A model generated the notes under the pieces. The model saw only the letters and a list, made by a program, of their open reading frames with translations. It did not search any database and had not been told where the DNA came from. A DNA stretch of 64,000 nt, from NCBI GenBank assembly GCA_002393945.1, contig DGSO01000019.1, positions 66,879 to 130,878 of the forward strand, written 5' to 3'. Positions within the stretch are counted from its first letter, which is position 1; each line of letters starts with the position of its first letter. Below are positions 1 to 7,548 of this stretch, one piece after another. A program made the translations under genes and the position numbers. The DNA comes from Bacteroidales bacterium UBA4360 (GTDB taxonomy: Bacteria > Bacteroidota > Bacteroidia > Bacteroidales > UBA932).

Positions 1-1
1 T

Positions 2-172
2 GAGTATTCCGTTCCGGATGCGATAGTTTCCAACTTCCACCTTCCCCAGAGCACGATGCTCATGAGCGTTGCGGCATTCGGCGGTTACAAGAACGTCATG
101 GCCGCCTACCAGAGCGCCCTCGAGAACGGATACAACTTCGGCCCTTACGGTGACGCGCTGCTCATACTGTAG
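2..172 (+). CDS. queA: QueA C-terminal end (tRNA queuosine synthesis), partial
   Basis: This is the last 56 codons of a gene that begins before the window. The translation contains SNFHLPQSTMLMSVAAFGG followed by AYQSALENGYNFGPYGDALL, which is the highly conserved C-terminal end of S-adenosylmethionine:tRNA ribosyltransferase-isomerase. QueA transfers the ribosyl part of SAM to 7-aminomethyl-7-deazaguanine in the wobble position of certain tRNAs, making epoxyqueuosine in the cytoplasm. The stop codon TAG shares its last base with the GTG start of the next gene, so the two are probably translationally coupled. The frame is open to the left window edge. Confidence 0.9.
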   Translation, partial: EYSVPDAIVSNFHLPQSTMLMSVAAFGGYKNVMAAYQSALENGYNFGPYGDALLIL

Positions 173-939
173 TGTTGATCGACACACATACGCACTTTTA
201 TGATGAATGGCTTTATCCGGATTCGGAGGAAGCCATTCAGCGTGCTTTGAACGCCGGCGTCGGGAAGATGATCCAGGCCGACGTTGACAGCACGGAACGC
301 CCCCTCATGTGGGAGGTGGGCTCCAGGCACCAGGGCGTGCTGTACCAGATGCTGGGCCTCTACCCATGCTCCGCCACTCCGGAAAACTGGAAGGACGAGC
401 TGGACGCCCTTGAGGAATACAAGGACAAAGGTGTCGTGGCGATAGGAGAAATCGGCCTTGACTATCATGAAGGGAAGGAATATGCCGATATCCAGAAAGA
501 GGTCCTGAGGCTTCAGTTCGAAATGGCCTCGGCAATGGACCTTCCGGTCAATATCCACCTCAGGGATGCCTGGGAGGACTTTTTTGCCGTCCTCGAAGAC
601 TGCAGGCACCTTCACCTGAGGGGAAACCTCCACTGCTTCAGCGGCAGTTTCGAGGTCTATGAAAGGGCTCAGAAGAGCGGGGACTTCAGCGTGGGCATCG
701 GCGGAGTGATAACATTCAAGAATTCAGGCCTCGCGGCAACCGTTGCAAGGATTCCGCTCCGGCACATCCTCCTGGAGACTGACGCGCCCTACCTCGCCCC
801 GGTTCCCTACCGCGGAAAGAGGAACGAGAGCTCATACCTCCCGCTCATTGCGGCAAAAGTGGCCGAAGCGAAAGGCCTCAGCCTTGCCGATATCGAGACT
901 GCAACCACAGAGAACGCACAAAAACTATTCGGAATATGA
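172..939 (+). CDS. tatD: TatD family metal-dependent hydrolase (DNase)
   Basis: A 255-residue TIM-barrel amidohydrolase of the TatD family, the usual length. Metal-site residues are visible in order: HTH at residues 6-8, Glu93 in GEIGLDY, His129 in NIHLRDA, His154 in NLHCFSGS, and Asp204 in LETDAPYL. Family members are cytoplasmic 3'-5' DNases or phosphodiesterases. The start is GTG at 172, which gives the conserved N-terminus MLIDTHTHFY directly and overlaps the queA stop by one base. Its own stop overlaps the asparaginase start in an ATGA arrangement, so queA, tatD and ansA look like one transcript. The exact substrate is not shown by the sequence. Confidence 0.93.
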   Translation: MLIDTHTHFYDEWLYPDSEEAIQRALNAGVGKMIQADVDSTERPLMWEVGSRHQGVLYQMLGLYPCSATPENWKDELDALEEYKDKGVVAIGEIGLDYHEGKEYADIQKEVLRLQFEMASAMDLPVNIHLRDAWEDFFAVLEDCRHLHLRGNLHCFSGSFEVYERAQKSGDFSVGIGGVITFKNSGLAATVARIPLRHILLETDAPYLAPVPYRGKRNESSYLPLIAAKVAEAKGLSLADIETATTENAQKLFGI

Positions 940-1967
940 CATCGTCGGTACTTATCATCTACACCGGTGGCACCATCGGCATGAAGCAGGATCCGGAGGA
1001 CGGGACCCTCAAGCCTTTCGACTTCAGCCAGATCAAGGAAGAAGTCCCCGAACTGTCCAAATACGATGTAAGGATAGACTCCTACACCTTCAGCCCGCTG
1101 ATAGACTCGTCTGACGTGCAGCCGTCCCTTTGGGTAGACCTCGCCAAGCTTATAGAGAGCAAATACGACGAGTATGACGGCTTCGTGATCCTCCACGGAA
1201 CGGACACGATGGCATACAGCGCATCGGCCCTGTCTTTCATGCTGGAAGGACTCACCAAGCCCATCATCTTCACCGGTAGCCAGCTGCCGATAGGCGTCCC
1301 CCGCACCGACGGCAAGGAAAACCTCATTTCGTCGGTGGAGATTGCTGCCGAAAAGGACGAAAAAGGCCACGCCAGAGTCCCCGAGGTGTGTATTTTCTTC
1401 GATTCAAAGCTATTCAGGGGCAACCGCTCCACAAAGTACAGCGCCGAGGCCTTTGACGCGTTCAACAGCCCCAACTGTCCTCCGCTTGCAGAAGCCGGCA
1501 TACGCATCCGCTACAATACTGACGTAATCCTCAAACCCACATCATGGGTATCTACGCTGAGGATATACACACATCTCGACACCAGGGTTTCCATACTGAA
1601 GATACATCCAGGAATCACGCCGGTAGTGGCAAGGCCCTTCCTGTGCGCCCCGGAAATCCGGGCCTGCATCATCGAAACCTACGGTTCGGGCAACGCCCTC
1701 TCCAGTGAATGGTTCCTGGACCTTATCCGCGAGGCAGACCACATGGGCAAGATCCTCCTCAACGTAACCCAGTGCAAATCAGGTACTGTGAACATGGATC
1801 TATACGCAACCGGCACTACCCTCAAGCACGCCGGAGTCCTTTCCGGAGGAGATATCACCACCGAGGCTGCGCTTGGCAAACTGTTCGCGCTCATGGGCAG
1901 AAGCGACAATAACCAGTGGGTGAAAACCGCATTGGCTCATCCGATATGTGGCGAAACAAGTGAATAA
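936..1967 (+). CDS. ansA: Type I (cytoplasmic) L-asparaginase
   Basis: A 343-residue asparaginase/glutaminase-family enzyme that hydrolyses L-asparagine to aspartate and ammonia. Both signature blocks are present: YTGGTIGM near residues 9-16 with the nucleophile Thr13, and HGTDTMAYSASAL near 87-99 with Thr89-Asp90. Lys167 in RSTKYSAEAF is the likely catalytic lysine. There is no signal peptide, so it is the cytoplasmic AnsA type rather than the periplasmic AnsB type. The start ATG overlaps the tatD stop by four bases. The gene is followed by about 100 AT-rich bases before exbB. Confidence 0.93.
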   Translation: MTSSVLIIYTGGTIGMKQDPEDGTLKPFDFSQIKEEVPELSKYDVRIDSYTFSPLIDSSDVQPSLWVDLAKLIESKYDEYDGFVILHGTDTMAYSASALSFMLEGLTKPIIFTGSQLPIGVPRTDGKENLISSVEIAAEKDEKGHARVPEVCIFFDSKLFRGNRSTKYSAEAFDAFNSPNCPPLAEAGIRIRYNTDVILKPTSWVSTLRIYTHLDTRVSILKIHPGITPVVARPFLCAPEIRACIIETYGSGNALSSEWFLDLIREADHMGKILLNVTQCKSGTVNMDLYATGTTLKHAGVLSGGDITTEAALGKLFALMGRSDNNQWVKTALAHPICGETSE

Positions 1968-2066
1968 TCTTTGGCGTTTTGAAAATTTATTCCTAAATTG
2001 CACGTCAAATTTGGAAAAAACAATAACTAATCAATTTTATAACTAACAACACAACAAAAACAAATT

Positions 2067-2861
2067 ATGAAAAAGCTTTTCATGTTTTTGGCAGTCGCCG
2101 GCCTTATGACCTTCTCTGCCAACATCGCTTCCGCCCAGGACGAGACCGCTGCTCCCGCAGCAGCCGAGCAGGTAGCCGAGGAAGAAGCCGAACCCGTTGT
2201 TGACCTCTTCGCAGGCTCTGGTGAGGAAGTTCCTCTGCACCAGGCCCTCAAGACCAAGTTCATCGAAGGTGGCGCAGGCTTCATGTCCCTTATCATCATC
2301 TGCCTCATCCTCGGTATGGCTCTCGCAATCGAGCGTATCCTGTATCTGGCACTTTCCAAGACCAACACCACCAAGCTCCTCGACGCTGTTGAGGCCGCTC
2401 TCGCAGAAGGTGGCATTGAGAAAGCAAAGGAAGTTTGCCGCAATACCCGCGGTCCTGTTGCCAGCATCTTCTATCAGGGCCTCCTCCGCGCAGACCAGGG
2501 TGTCGATGTCGTTGAAAAGACCATCGTTTCCTATGGCGGCGTTCAGATGAGCCAGATGGAGAACGGCCTCAGCTGGATCGGCCTCTTCATTTCCATCGCT
2601 CCTTCACTGGGATTCCTTGGTACCGTTATCGGTATGATCCAGGCCTTCGATGCTATCCAGGCTGCAGGTGACATCTCCCCTAACGTTGTTGCAGGCGGTA
2701 TGAAGGTCGCCCTCATCACCACCGTCGGCGGTCTCATCGTTGCTATGATTCTCCAGATCTTCTACAACTATATCATTGCAAAGATCGACGCCCTCTCCAT
2801 CGACATGGAAGACTCTTCCATCCGTTTCGTGGACCTCATGGTAAAGAACAACAAGAAGTAA
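2067..2861 (+). CDS. exbB: MotA/TolQ/ExbB proton channel family protein
   Basis: A 264-residue inner-membrane proton channel that powers TonB-dependent outer-membrane receptors together with ExbD. Three membrane segments are seen: around residues 73-95 (SLIIICLILGMAL), 168-192 (IGLFISIAPSLGFLGTVIGM) and 212-237 (MKVALITTVGGLIVAM). The last two carry the conserved ExbB core. It also has a cleavable-looking signal peptide ending near ASAQ at residue 24, followed by an Ala/Glu/Pro-rich linker of about 35 residues; E. coli ExbB lacks this but Bacteroidota versions often have it. It is first in a four-gene operon and presumably energises the two SusC proteins in this window. Confidence 0.93.
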   Translation: MKKLFMFLAVAGLMTFSANIASAQDETAAPAAAEQVAEEEAEPVVDLFAGSGEEVPLHQALKTKFIEGGAGFMSLIIICLILGMALAIERILYLALSKTNTTKLLDAVEAALAEGGIEKAKEVCRNTRGPVASIFYQGLLRADQGVDVVEKTIVSYGGVQMSQMENGLSWIGLFISIAPSLGFLGTVIGMIQAFDAIQAAGDISPNVVAGGMKVALITTVGGLIVAMILQIFYNYIIAKIDALSIDMEDSSIRFVDLMVKNNKK

Positions 2862-2886
2862 TTAACCCCAGTTAACTCCAGATAAA

Positions 2887-3336
2887 ATGGAAAAACAGAA
2901 ATACGCCAAAATCTGCAAGATCCTCCTTTGGGTACTCATTGCAATCAGCGTTGCTGTGCTCATCTGGGGGTCATTGACCGGGTTTGAGGCAAATGATGGT
3001 GCCGCTACCGACGTACTGTTCTATTGGGCTTATGCCGTTCTCGCCATTGCCCTTATCGCAGTAATCTGCGTCGGCCTCGTAGTCAGGGCAAAGACAGATG
3101 TCAAGAGCCTTGCCTCCATCGGCATCATTCTGGTTGGAGCCTGCGTGCTGTTCGGCGTTGCATACCTCCTGGCCTCCGGTGCCCCGGCAATCGGATACTC
3201 CGGTGCTGTACCTCCCACCGCCTCAGAACTTAAGATGACTGATACCATCCTCAACCTCGCATACATTGTTGGAGCATGCGCAATCCTCTCCATCATTGCA
3301 GCAGAAGTTGTAATGGCCATCCGCAATAAAAAGTAA
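2887..3336 (+). CDS. Hypothetical inner-membrane protein of the ExbBD operon
   Basis: A 149-residue protein with about four hydrophobic segments (near residues 10-28, 45-68, 75-96 and 122-143) and short polar ends (MEKQKYAK and AIRNKK). I do not recognise a named domain. It sits between exbB (25-base gap) and exbD (8-base gap), a position held by a similar small membrane protein in other Bacteroidales ExbBD operons. An accessory role in the energy-transduction complex is therefore inferred only from context. The start ATG at 2887 is the first in the frame after the exbB stop. Confidence 0.8.
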   Translation: MEKQKYAKICKILLWVLIAISVAVLIWGSLTGFEANDGAATDVLFYWAYAVLAIALIAVICVGLVVRAKTDVKSLASIGIILVGACVLFGVAYLLASGAPAIGYSGAVPPTASELKMTDTILNLAYIVGACAILSIIAAEVVMAIRNKK

Positions 3337-3344
3337 GATAAACC

Positions 3345-3911
3345 ATGGCAAGAAGAAAATTTGAAGCAATCGGTTCCACGGCGGACATTGCATTCCTCCT
3401 GCTCTGCTACTTCCTCATGACCACAACCATGGGTGAGCAGACCGGTCTGCAGCGTCGTCTTCCCCCGATTCCTGACTCTCAGCAGGCTCAGGATCAGCAG
3501 GTGAACCGCCGAAACATCATCATCGTCAGAATCAACTCTGCCGATAAGCTGTTTGCCGGTAGCGATGCCATGGATATCTCCCTGCTCAAGGACAAGATCA
3601 AAGAGTTCCTCACCAACCCTACAAACTCCCCTTCCCTTCCCGAGAAGGAACCCAAGGAGATTGAAGGTAAGACCTACATGGTTTCCAAGGGCGTTATCTC
3701 CCTGCAGAATGACCGTGGTACAAGTTACCAGGCATACCTAGCAGTGCAGAACGAACTCGTGAAAGCAGTTAACGAACTCCGTGACGAATTCGCCCGCGCA
3801 AACTTCGGCAAGAAGTTCTCCCGCCTGAGCGAAGAAGAGCAGGACATTGTCAAGAAGGCAGTTCCTCAGAACATTTCTGAGGCAGAGCCCAAGGAAGTGA
3901 AAAAACGTTAA
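3345..3911 (+). CDS. exbD: ExbD/TolR family biopolymer transport protein
   Basis: A 188-residue ExbD-type protein. The N-terminal membrane segment contains the key proton-pathway aspartate in the motif STADIAFLLLCYFLMTT (near residues 12-28), and a long periplasmic domain follows. ExbD partners with ExbB to couple the proton gradient to TonB. The periplasmic part is longer than E. coli ExbD (141 residues), with extra segments around residues 85-125. It lies 8 bases after the small membrane protein and 15 bases before a second exbD, so the complex may be built from two different ExbD subunits. Confidence 0.9.
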   Translation: MARRKFEAIGSTADIAFLLLCYFLMTTTMGEQTGLQRRLPPIPDSQQAQDQQVNRRNIIIVRINSADKLFAGSDAMDISLLKDKIKEFLTNPTNSPSLPEKEPKEIEGKTYMVSKGVISLQNDRGTSYQAYLAVQNELVKAVNELRDEFARANFGKKFSRLSEEEQDIVKKAVPQNISEAEPKEVKKR

Positions 3912-3926
3912 AGGAGGATTAAGATT

Positions 3927-4403
3927 ATGTCAAAATTTGGAAGTTCCAGCAATAAGAAGGAAGTCCCTCAGGCATCGTCCAACTCCCTTTCCGATATCGT
4001 GTTCATGCTCCTCTTCTTCTTCATGGTTACAACCCAGATGCGTGAGACAGAGAACAAGGTTCTCGTAAAGCTCCCCGAAGCATCTGAAGTTGCCAAGCTT
4101 GAAAGAAAGGACCTGAGCGCCAATATCAACATCGGTACTCCTATGCGCCAGTATCAGGCACTCTATGGTACCGATGCACGTATCCAGCTCAATGACTCCT
4201 TCAAGACAATTGCCGACATTCGTGACTTCATCGCCTCTGAGCGTGACGCCATGAGCGAAGCTGAACGCTCCCTCATGACCGTGAGCCTCAGGGTAGACCA
4301 GGATGTCCGAATGGGTATCGTCTCCGATGTAAAACAGGAGCTGCGCCGCTGCTCCGCCCTTAAGATTATGTATTCTGCCCGTAAACCCGGCGGAGGAAAA
4401 TAA
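3927..4403 (+). CDS. exbD: ExbD/TolR family biopolymer transport protein, second copy
   Basis: A 158-residue paralogue of the preceding ExbD. It has the same layout: a short cytoplasmic end, one membrane segment with the conserved aspartate (NSLSDIVFMLLFFFMVTT, near residues 19-36), then a periplasmic domain. A run of purines (AAAGGAGGAT) just before the ATG looks like a genuine Shine-Dalgarno sequence, which is uncommon in this phylum. It is the last gene of the operon and is followed by a bidirectional hairpin terminator at 4423-4456. Two exbD copies in tandem are common in Bacteroidota. Confidence 0.9.
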   Translation: MSKFGSSSNKKEVPQASSNSLSDIVFMLLFFFMVTTQMRETENKVLVKLPEASEVAKLERKDLSANINIGTPMRQYQALYGTDARIQLNDSFKTIADIRDFIASERDAMSEAERSLMTVSLRVDQDVRMGIVSDVKQELRRCSALKIMYSARKPGGGK

Positions 4404-4422
4404 TCCAAGGATATAAACAATG

Positions 4423-4456
4423 CAATAATGCCGGCCCATCGAGGCCGGCATTGTTG
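4423..4456. terminator. Bidirectional hairpin terminator between exbD and lacI
   Basis: The arms AATGCCGGCC (4427-4436) and GGCCGGCATT (4443-4452) pair perfectly around a six-base loop. The stem extends outward by about four more bases with one mismatch. The convergent lacI-type gene ends three bases beyond, so one hairpin can serve both strands. Confidence 0.75.
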
Positions 4457-4458
4457 TT

Positions 4459-5472
4459 TCAGCAGCTTTCCCTCACAACCAGGGTGGGGCGTATGAGCTG
4501 TTGCACCGGTGCCGGATGCGGGAGTCCTGCGCGGCGTGCTTCCATGAAGGAAAAGAGAGTGCTCACCGCTATTTCTCCGGCTTCCTGCAGGGGCTGTTCC
4601 ACCCTTGTAACTGCCGGATTCATGAAATCGAGGAAGCCGTTATTATCATAGGAAATGACGCCTACATCCTTCCCTTCCGTTATCCCAAGCCTCCTAAGAG
4701 CCGAAATCGTCCCAAGAAGGATGGTCGAACTGAACGCGAATACCGCATCAAAGGCTTTGGGATTGCCGGAAAAGGCGGCGAGGGCTTCCCTGCGCCCGTT
4801 TTCGACAGAGAAGGCATCTCCCCTTACCTGGTTCTCTATCCCCCTTTCATTCAACGCGGTCAGGAAGCCGCGTACCCTTTCCCTGTTAGGCATGGAGGCA
4901 GGAACGCCCTGTATGGCAAGGATCCTCTTGTAGCCCTTGTCGGCAAGATACTTTGCCGCCATATATGCGCCGGCATAGTTGTCGGTACACACATAGGAAA
5001 GGCTTGTCTTTTCAAAATAACGGTCTATGAGGACAAGGGGAATGTCCTGGCTCACACGCTCATGGTACTCCGGAGAAGAGGCGACCGGGACGGCTATTAT
5101 TCCGTCCACGTTGCGGTCCTGGAACATTTCGAGAGCCTGGATTTCTTCCTCCGGCGTTTCACGGGAGTCGGCAAGGAGGGTATGGTATCCGCGCTGGCTG
5201 AGCTGGGCGGTGATTACGCTTGCAAGGGTTGCGAAAAACGGGTTGTCTATGCCGGGAACAACCAGGCCGACGGTCTGGCTCTGACGGGTGCGCAAACTTT
5301 GCGCAACAAGGTTCGGCCTGTAGTTGCAGCGATGAGCTTCCTCCGTCACTTTTGCAATTGCCTCAGCGCTGATTCGGTACTTTTCGGCCTTTCCGGAAAG
5401 AACGCGCGATACGGTGGATACAGAGTACCCGGTGCGCTCTGAAATTGCTGCAAGATTGTTTTTGTTACCCAT
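4459..5472 (-). CDS. LacI family transcriptional regulator of the ribose/ADP-ribose locus
   Basis: A 337-residue LacI/GalR-type regulator. The N-terminal helix-turn-helix is clear: NLAAISERTGYSVSTVSRVL (residues 6-25), followed by the hinge helix region RPNLVAQSLRTRQS. The rest is a periplasmic-binding-protein-like effector domain starting VGLVVPGIDNPFF. It is transcribed away from the ribokinase operon, and the shared 132-base intergenic region holds two related operator-like palindromes, one just downstream of each predicted promoter. It therefore probably represses both itself and the operon, with ribose, a ribose phosphate or ADP-ribose as the likely but unproven inducer. Known Bacteroides rus loci use a different regulator type (RusR). 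Confidence 0.93.
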   Translation of the reverse strand: MGNKNNLAAISERTGYSVSTVSRVLSGKAEKYRISAEAIAKVTEEAHRCNYRPNLVAQSLRTRQSQTVGLVVPGIDNPFFATLASVITAQLSQRGYHTLLADSRETPEEEIQALEMFQDRNVDGIIAVPVASSPEYHERVSQDIPLVLIDRYFEKTSLSYVCTDNYAGAYMAAKYLADKGYKRILAIQGVPASMPNRERVRGFLTALNERGIENQVRGDAFSVENGRREALAAFSGNPKAFDAVFAFSSTILLGTISALRRLGITEGKDVGVISYDNNGFLDFMNPAVTRVEQPLQEAGEIAVSTLFSFMEARRAGLPHPAPVQQLIRPTLVVRESC

Positions 5473-5474
5473 AA

Positions 5475-5490
5475 GCGAAATCGTTTGCGC
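5475..5490. promoter_or_regulatory. LacI-type operator, regulator side
   Basis: The 16-mer GCGAAATCGTTTGCGC is an imperfect palindrome centred on CG, as is typical of LacI-family operators. It lies between the predicted -7 element of the regulator gene (5493-5500, minus strand) and its start codon at 5472, so binding would block its own transcription. Its reverse complement shares CAAACGATT with the second site at 5562-5577. Confidence 0.7.
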
Positions 5491-5492
5491 TA

Positions 5493-5500
5493 CAAAGTTA
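5493..5500 (-). promoter_or_regulatory. Promoter -7 element for the LacI-type gene
   Basis: Read on the minus strand this is TAACTTTG, a perfect match to the Bacteroidetes -7 consensus TAnnTTTG. A TTG lies 22 bases upstream (5525-5523). The inferred transcription start falls inside the adjacent operator. Confidence 0.6.
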
Positions 5501-5542
5501 AATTTTTTTCTAACAGCGTGTACAATTATAAAAAATTTTTTC

Positions 5543-5550
5543 TACATTTG
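5543..5550 (+). promoter_or_regulatory. Promoter -7 element for the ribokinase operon
   Basis: TACATTTG matches TAnnTTTG exactly and lies 54 bases before the ribokinase start. The second operator begins 11 bases downstream, so a bound repressor would sit at or just after the transcription start. No clear TTG is seen at the usual upstream spacing. Confidence 0.6.
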
Positions 5551-5561
5551 TAAAAGACCAT

Positions 5562-5577
5562 GCACAAACGATTGCGC
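5562..5577. promoter_or_regulatory. LacI-type operator, ribokinase side
   Basis: GCACAAACGATTGCGC is an imperfect CG-centred palindrome sharing the core CAAACGATT with the operator at 5475-5490 (opposite orientation). It sits just downstream of the operon -7 element. The pair suggests simple repression of both divergent promoters, or looping between two sites 87 bases apart. Confidence 0.7.
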
Positions 5578-5604
5578 AAAACAGCATAATCAATAACACC
5601 AAAT

Positions 5605-6510
5605 ATGAGTAAAAAAGGTATCCTCGTCATAGGCAGCAGCAATACTGACATGACAGTCAAAACCAAAGCCCTTCCCCGTCCCGGAGAAACCGTCCTTGGC
5701 GGTGTCTTTACCATGGGAGCCGGCGGCAAGGGTGCGAACCAGGCAGTGGCGGCACAGCGCCTTGGAGGCGACGTGAAGTTCATCTGCAAGGTTGGAAAGG
5801 ACATTTTCGGAGACAACTCCATCGCACAGTACGAAAAGGAAGGGCTGGACACAAGCGGCATCTTCCGTTCCGAACTTCCTTCCGGCGTTGCCCTTATTTC
5901 CGTGGATGAGCACGCGGAAAACTGCATCGTGGTGGCCTCCGGCGCAAACGGGGACCTCACCGAGGCCGACATCGAAGCCTCCCGCGGAGACCTCGAAAAC
6001 TGCGGCATACTCCTGCTCCAGCTCGAAAGCCCTATCGGCAGCGTTCTCAAGGCAGCGAAGATTGCACACGAGGCCGGAGCAACGGTGGTCCTGAACCCCG
6101 CTCCCGCCTGTCCCCTTCCGGAAGAAATCTTCCGTTACATCGACCTCTTCATTCCCAACGAGACAGAGCTTTCCTCGTTCAGCGGCATCCCCGTGGCCGA
6201 TATCGCATCGGCAGAAAAGGCAGCATCGGCAATGCAGGCAAAGGGCGTAGGGAAGCTCATTGTCACAATGGGGAGCAAGGGGGCGCTAATCTGCGAAGGC
6301 GGTCCATCCGTATTCGTCCCGGCACATAAAGTGAAGGCAGTTGACACCACCGCAGCGGGAGACACTTTCTGCGGAGCTCTCTGCGTAGCTGTTTCCGAGG
6401 GAAAGACTCTCAAGGAAGCTACGGAGTTTGCCACGGCGGCATCGGCCCTTACGGTGCAGAAGATGGGAGCCCAGAATTCCATCCCGTTCAGAAAAGAAAT
6501 TAACCTTTAA
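5605..6510 (+). CDS. rbsK: Ribokinase (PfkB family)
   Basis: A 301-residue PfkB-family kinase matching ribokinase in length and motifs. The N-terminal glycine motif GGKGANQA is at residues 40-47 and the catalytic block DTTAAGDTFCG at 247-257, with Asp253 the likely base. It phosphorylates D-ribose to ribose-5-phosphate in the cytoplasm. It is first in an operon with a sugar transporter 12 bases downstream, SusC/SusD and three ADP-ribosylglycohydrolase-family lipoproteins, which fits a role as the final step of ribose capture. No second kinase is present, whereas described rus loci often carry two. Confidence 0.92.
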   Translation: MSKKGILVIGSSNTDMTVKTKALPRPGETVLGGVFTMGAGGKGANQAVAAQRLGGDVKFICKVGKDIFGDNSIAQYEKEGLDTSGIFRSELPSGVALISVDEHAENCIVVASGANGDLTEADIEASRGDLENCGILLLQLESPIGSVLKAAKIAHEAGATVVLNPAPACPLPEEIFRYIDLFIPNETELSSFSGIPVADIASAEKAASAMQAKGVGKLIVTMGSKGALICEGGPSVFVPAHKVKAVDTTAAGDTFCGALCVAVSEGKTLKEATEFATAASALTVQKMGAQNSIPFRKEINL

Positions 6511-6522
6511 AGTAATAACGCT

Positions 6523-7536
6523 ATGTTTATCGTCGGAAGTTATTCGCTTGCAGTAGTATTCTGCTTTATTACCATGCTCTGCTGGGGTTCCTGGGGAAAC
6601 ACCCAGAAACTGGCAGCAAAGAGCTGGAGGTACGAACTCTTCTACTGGGACTATGTCATCGGCATGGTTCTGTTTTCCCTCCTTCTGGCTTTCACCGCCG
6701 GTTCCATCGGCTCTGAAGGACGTCCTTTCCTCCAGGACCTTGGCCAGGCAAGTTGGGCAAGCATCGGCTGGGTGCTCCTTGGCGCCGTTGTCTTCAACGT
6801 CTCCAACATCCTCCTTTCGGCCTCAACCTCAATCGCCGGCATGGCAGTTGCCTTCCCTCTCGGTGTGGGCATAGCGCTTGTAATGGGCGTACTTAACAAC
6901 ATCCTCCTCCACCCCGTAGCAGGCCAGAACACAACTCTTCTTTGGGTTGGTGTAGCGCTCGTGGTGATCGCCGTTATCTGCAACGGCATTGCATCGGGCA
7001 AGGTATCCAACGACCAGAAAGATCCGGCGCAGAACCGCAAGGGCATCATCCTCGCAGTATGCGCAGGTCTCATCATGTCCTTCTTCTCCGCACTTGTCTA
7101 CAACGGCGTAGACCTTGACAACTTCGCCGCTCCTGCAGCCGGCAAGGTCACACCTTACACTGCAATGGTAATCTTCTCCATCGGCGTGTTCCTGAGCAAC
7201 ATCATCGTGAACACCATAGTCATGAAGAAGCCCTTCGTGGGAGAACCTGTCACTTACAAGCAGTACTTTGCGGGCAGCTTCCCCACACACCTTGTGGGCA
7301 TGCTCGGCGGCGCCATCTGGGGCCTTGGTACTGCACTTAACTACATCTCTGCCGGACAGGCAGGCGCCGCAGTTTCCTACGCACTCGGCCAGGGAGCTCC
7401 CATGATCGCCGCAATCTGGGGCGTATTCGTCTGGAAGGAATTCAAGGGCGCCGGCAAGAACGTCTACGGCCTCCTGGGCCTCATGTTCGCCCTGTTCATC
7501 GCCGGCCTCGCCTGTATCGTAGTTGCTGGAATGTAA
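6523..7536 (+). CDS. GRP/RbsU-type sugar transporter (probable ribose permease)
   Basis: A 337-residue inner-membrane protein with about ten membrane segments, of the drug/metabolite superfamily glucose/ribose porter type. The start MFIVGSYSLAVVFCFITMLC is the first membrane span and is followed by the conserved WGSWGNTQKLA. Internal features include LLGAVVFNVSNILLSAS and the C-terminal GQGAPMIAAIWGVFVWKEF. The family moves sugars by proton symport. Its position directly after ribokinase, with a 12-base gap, and before SusC argues that it carries ribose released in the periplasm. It would then correspond to RusT-type transporters of Bacteroides rus loci; specificity is inferred from context. 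Confidence 0.85.
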   Translation: MFIVGSYSLAVVFCFITMLCWGSWGNTQKLAAKSWRYELFYWDYVIGMVLFSLLLAFTAGSIGSEGRPFLQDLGQASWASIGWVLLGAVVFNVSNILLSASTSIAGMAVAFPLGVGIALVMGVLNNILLHPVAGQNTTLLWVGVALVVIAVICNGIASGKVSNDQKDPAQNRKGIILAVCAGLIMSFFSALVYNGVDLDNFAAPAAGKVTPYTAMVIFSIGVFLSNIIVNTIVMKKPFVGEPVTYKQYFAGSFPTHLVGMLGGAIWGLGTALNYISAGQAGAAVSYALGQGAPMIAAIWGVFVWKEFKGAGKNVYGLLGLMFALFIAGLACIVVAGM

Positions 7537-7548
7537 TATTATTAAGGT

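Noticed and set aside
1968..2066. A clear promoter upstream of exbB
   Set aside because: Only near-matches (AATCTTTG, CAAATTTG, TAAATTGC) to TAnnTTTG are present and none has a well-spaced TTG, so no site is called.
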